Part shown: piece after piece, positions 6,359 through 7,620 of the stretch
Layout of the letters: each line of letters opens with the position of its first letter
Numbering within the stretch: position 1 is the first letter of the stretch
Source of the DNA: Rhodospirillales bacterium Alpha_05
Lineage (GTDB): Bacteria > Pseudomonadota > Alphaproteobacteria > Rhodospirillales > Rhodospirillaceae
NCBI GenBank assembly: GCA_001603335.1
Contig: LUYR01000326.1
Location: 1-7,620 of the forward strand
Reading direction: 5' to 3'
DNA length: 7,620 bases
The notes under the pieces: model-generated
What the model was told of the DNA's origin: nothing
The model's database searches: none
The model's input: only the letters and a program-made list of their open reading frames with translations
Made by a program: the position numbers and the translations under genes

Positions 6359-7453
6359 TCAGTAGCCGTAGTGCTTCTCGCCTTCCTTCACGGTCGCGAG
6401 GAACTTGTCGACGACGGGGTCGCCGATCTGGCCACGCAGCCAGGCGTAGGTCGGCTGGGCAGCTTCCTTGAACTGCTCGAGCTCGGCCGGGGACGGCACG
6501 TAGATTTCCATGCTCTTCTTGATCGTGCTGAAGTCGAGCACCCGCGAAGCGAGGGTTTCGGCGGCGCGGTCGGCCATCTGGGCCTGCTCGGCGGCGACCA
6601 GGATGATGTGCTGGTATTCCTTCGGCAGCTTGTTGAAGTAGGCCGCGTTGATGGTGACGAAGTTTTCGCTCCAGGTATGGCCATCGAGGGTGATGTACTT
6701 CTGGACTTCGTTCCACTTGTTGGCGGCGATGTTCCAGATCGGGTTTTCCTGGCCGTCGACAACGCCGGTCTGGCAGGCGGTGTAGATTTCGCCCGAGGCG
6801 AGCGGGGTCGCGGCGGCGCCCATCGCTTCGACCATCTTCACGTAGATCGGCGACTGCATCACCCGGAACTTCAGGCCCTTGAGGTCGGCGGGCGAGTGGA
6901 TCGGCTTCTTGTTGTTGGTGAAGTGGCGGGTGCCGTTCTGACCGACGGCGAGCATCTTGAGGCCGGTCTTCTTCTCCATGTCGGCGGTCATGTCCTTCCA
7001 CATCTGGCTCTGGTCGAAGAACCACCATGCGATCTCGTCGGACTTGAACACGTAGGGCAGGAAGATCACCTGCACGTCGGGATAGAGGCTGGCGATGGTG
7101 CCGGTGGTGGTGACCATCTCGATGCTGCCCGAGCGGGCCATTTCCATCGTCGCCTTGGTGTCGCCGAGCGCGTTGCCCGGGAACAGGTCGACGGCGACCT
7201 TACCGTTGGTGTTGGATTCGACGATGCTCTTGAACACCAGCGCGAAGGCGTGTTCCGGCAGCGGAATTTGCGAAAGGGCAGGCCAAGTCCCGGCGTCGTA
7301 GTAGGCGAAGCGGATCGTATAGTCCGGCTTGACCTTGGTTTCGGCCTTCAGCGTCACCGTCGAGTTCGCGGGTTGCGCGAGGGCGGTGGATGCACTGGTA
7401 AACCCAAAACAAGCTAACACCACAAACATGAACGCTTTCACCAGATTCTTCAT
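6359..7453 (-). CDS. dctP: TRAP transporter periplasmic solute-binding protein, DctP family
   Basis: A 364-residue precursor, close to the usual DctP size. Seen: a Sec signal peptide with Lys2 and Lys6, a hydrophobic core (about 7-18) and a likely cut after ALA at 26. The mature N-terminus has a polar linker (about 27-44) before the first beta strand (TIRFAYY). The family core includes LFPGNALGD (90-98), NGTRHFTN (173-180), LKGLKFRV (191-198) with Arg197, the arginine that pairs with the substrate carboxylate in most TRAP binding proteins, and TGVVDGQENP (229-238). Retained Arg197 predicts a carboxylic-acid ligand, which fits the sugar-acid enzymes downstream. ATG 7453 has AAGGGG (7460-7465) six bases upstream. 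It is the first gene seen in the operon and is followed by a hairpin. Cys15 within VLAC resembles a lipobox only weakly, so a soluble periplasmic protein is favoured. The exact ligand cannot be assigned. Confidence 0.96.
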   Translation of the reverse strand: MKNLVKAFMFVVLACFGFTSASTALAQPANSTVTLKAETKVKPDYTIRFAYYDAGTWPALSQIPLPEHAFALVFKSIVESNTNGKVAVDLFPGNALGDTKATMEMARSGSIEMVTTTGTIASLYPDVQVIFLPYVFKSDEIAWWFFDQSQMWKDMTADMEKKTGLKMLAVGQNGTRHFTNNKKPIHSPADLKGLKFRVMQSPIYVKMVEAMGAAATPLASGEIYTACQTGVVDGQENPIWNIAANKWNEVQKYITLDGHTWSENFVTINAAYFNKLPKEYQHIILVAAEQAQMADRAAETLASRVLDFSTIKKSMEIYVPSPAELEQFKEAAQPTYAWLRGQIGDPVVDKFLATVKEGEKHYGY

Positions 7454-7455
7454 GA

Positions 7456-7484
7456 TGTTCCCCTTGGTGTTCGTTTTTATGTTC
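7456..7484. repeat. Three TGTTC repeats at exact 12-bp spacing before dctP
   Basis: TGTTC occurs at 7456-7460, 7468-7472 and 7480-7484 on the plus strand (GAACA in the dctP transcript direction). The first copy lies between the dctP Shine-Dalgarno and its ATG. The middle part is an A-rich stretch in the transcript sense, unusual in this GC-rich window. It could be tandem operators, an RNA-level control site, or chance. Confidence 0.45.
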
Positions 7485-7530
7485 GGTTAGGCGCGTGGTC
7501 TTCCAGGGTCGGTGATTGTGGCGGACGGCG

Positions 7531-7544
7531 GCACCGCTCGGTGC
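7531..7544. repeat. Palindrome GCACCG-CT-CGGTGC upstream of dctP
   Basis: A perfect 6-bp inverted repeat with a 2-base centre, about 80 bases before the dctP start. As DNA it has the two-fold symmetry of a dimeric repressor site; as RNA it could form a small hairpin. It is in very GC-rich sequence, where chance palindromes are common. Confidence 0.35.
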
Positions 7545-7563
7545 GGCTGCCGCGGGCTTCCTC

Positions 7564-7585
7564 GGTCGTCCCGCGCGGGGCGACC
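7564..7585. repeat. 9-bp inverted repeat near the right edge
   Basis: Arms 7564-7572 and 7577-7585 pair over 9 bp (one G-T wobble) around a GCGC centre. Neither strand shows a T-run long enough for a clear terminator; the plus strand has only CGTCTTT after it. It could end an upstream gene's transcript or be an operator. Confidence 0.35.
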
Positions 7586-7620
7586 CGTCTTTGGTGAATC
7601 GTGGAACCGCCCGAGCTATC

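Larger units (their letters stand above)
7454..7620. other. Gene-free leader upstream of dctP, likely promoter/operator region
   Basis: No convincing gene is seen on either strand in these 167 bases. They hold the dctP Shine-Dalgarno (7460-7465), the TGTTC repeats, an AT-rich patch (about 7473-7484) and two palindromes (7531-7544 and 7564-7585). I see no good sigma-70 pair. CATAAA (minus strand, within 7475-7482) could be a weak -10, but its -35 partner is poor. No sigma-54 site (TGGC-N7-TTGC type) is visible. A promoter here, or just beyond the right edge, is expected by position only. Confidence 0.4.

Noticed and set aside
7409..7453. DctP as a lipoprotein (Cys15 in VLAC)
   Set aside because: The hydrophobic core continues past Cys15 and there is a better signal peptidase I site (ALA at 24-26). 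The lipobox match is weak.
7454..7620. C-terminal part of another minus-strand gene entering from the right edge
   Set aside because: Two minus frames remain open for some distance, but the translations are Arg/Pro/Ala-rich with no recognisable family, which is common in GC-rich noncoding DNA.

Overview
The window is GC-rich (strong G/C preference at third codon positions) and tightly packed. All eight genes lie on the minus strand, so transcription runs from high to low coordinates. The gene types (tripartite TRAP transporter, split transketolase, tartronate semialdehyde reductase, SDR, DHDPS-family aldolase) and the codon use suggest a free-living proteobacterium, most likely an alphaproteobacterium. 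The sequence alone does not fix genus or species, and nothing in base or codon use suggests recent transfer of one part relative to another.

Layout in the direction of transcription: a gene-free leader (7620-7454) with palindromes, an A-rich stretch and a three-copy 12-bp-spaced repeat; dctP, the TRAP periplasmic binding protein (7453-6359); a 71-bp gap with an 11-bp-stem hairpin; dctQ (6287-5778) and dctM (5778-4495), the TRAP membrane subunits, overlapping by one base; a 57-bp gap; the N-terminal (4437-3580, GTG start) and C-terminal (3580-2642) transketolase subunits, again overlapping by one base; garR (2626-1745); a 58-bp gap with a hairpin; an SDR dehydrogenase (1686-934); and a YagE/DapA-like class I aldolase (908 to the left edge), whose stop codon probably straddles the edge. 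Every gene has a visible Shine-Dalgarno sequence 5-8 bases before its start.

The genes read as one catabolic operon. The TRAP system would import an organic acid, probably a sugar acid. The SDR would oxidise or reduce a hydroxyl or keto group. The aldolase would cleave a 2-keto-3-deoxy acid to pyruvate plus an aldehyde. GarR would reduce tartronate semialdehyde to D-glycerate. The split transketolase would move a two-carbon ketol unit. The aldolase keeps the DapA-type Arg138 where E. coli YagE (as I recall it) has Leu, which would suit a carboxylated aldehyde product such as tartronate semialdehyde, the substrate of the neighbouring GarR. That link, and the role of a dedicated split transketolase in the same operon, are the most interesting points here and are inference. 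No regulator, kinase or sugar-acid dehydratase is in the window; they may lie beyond its edges.
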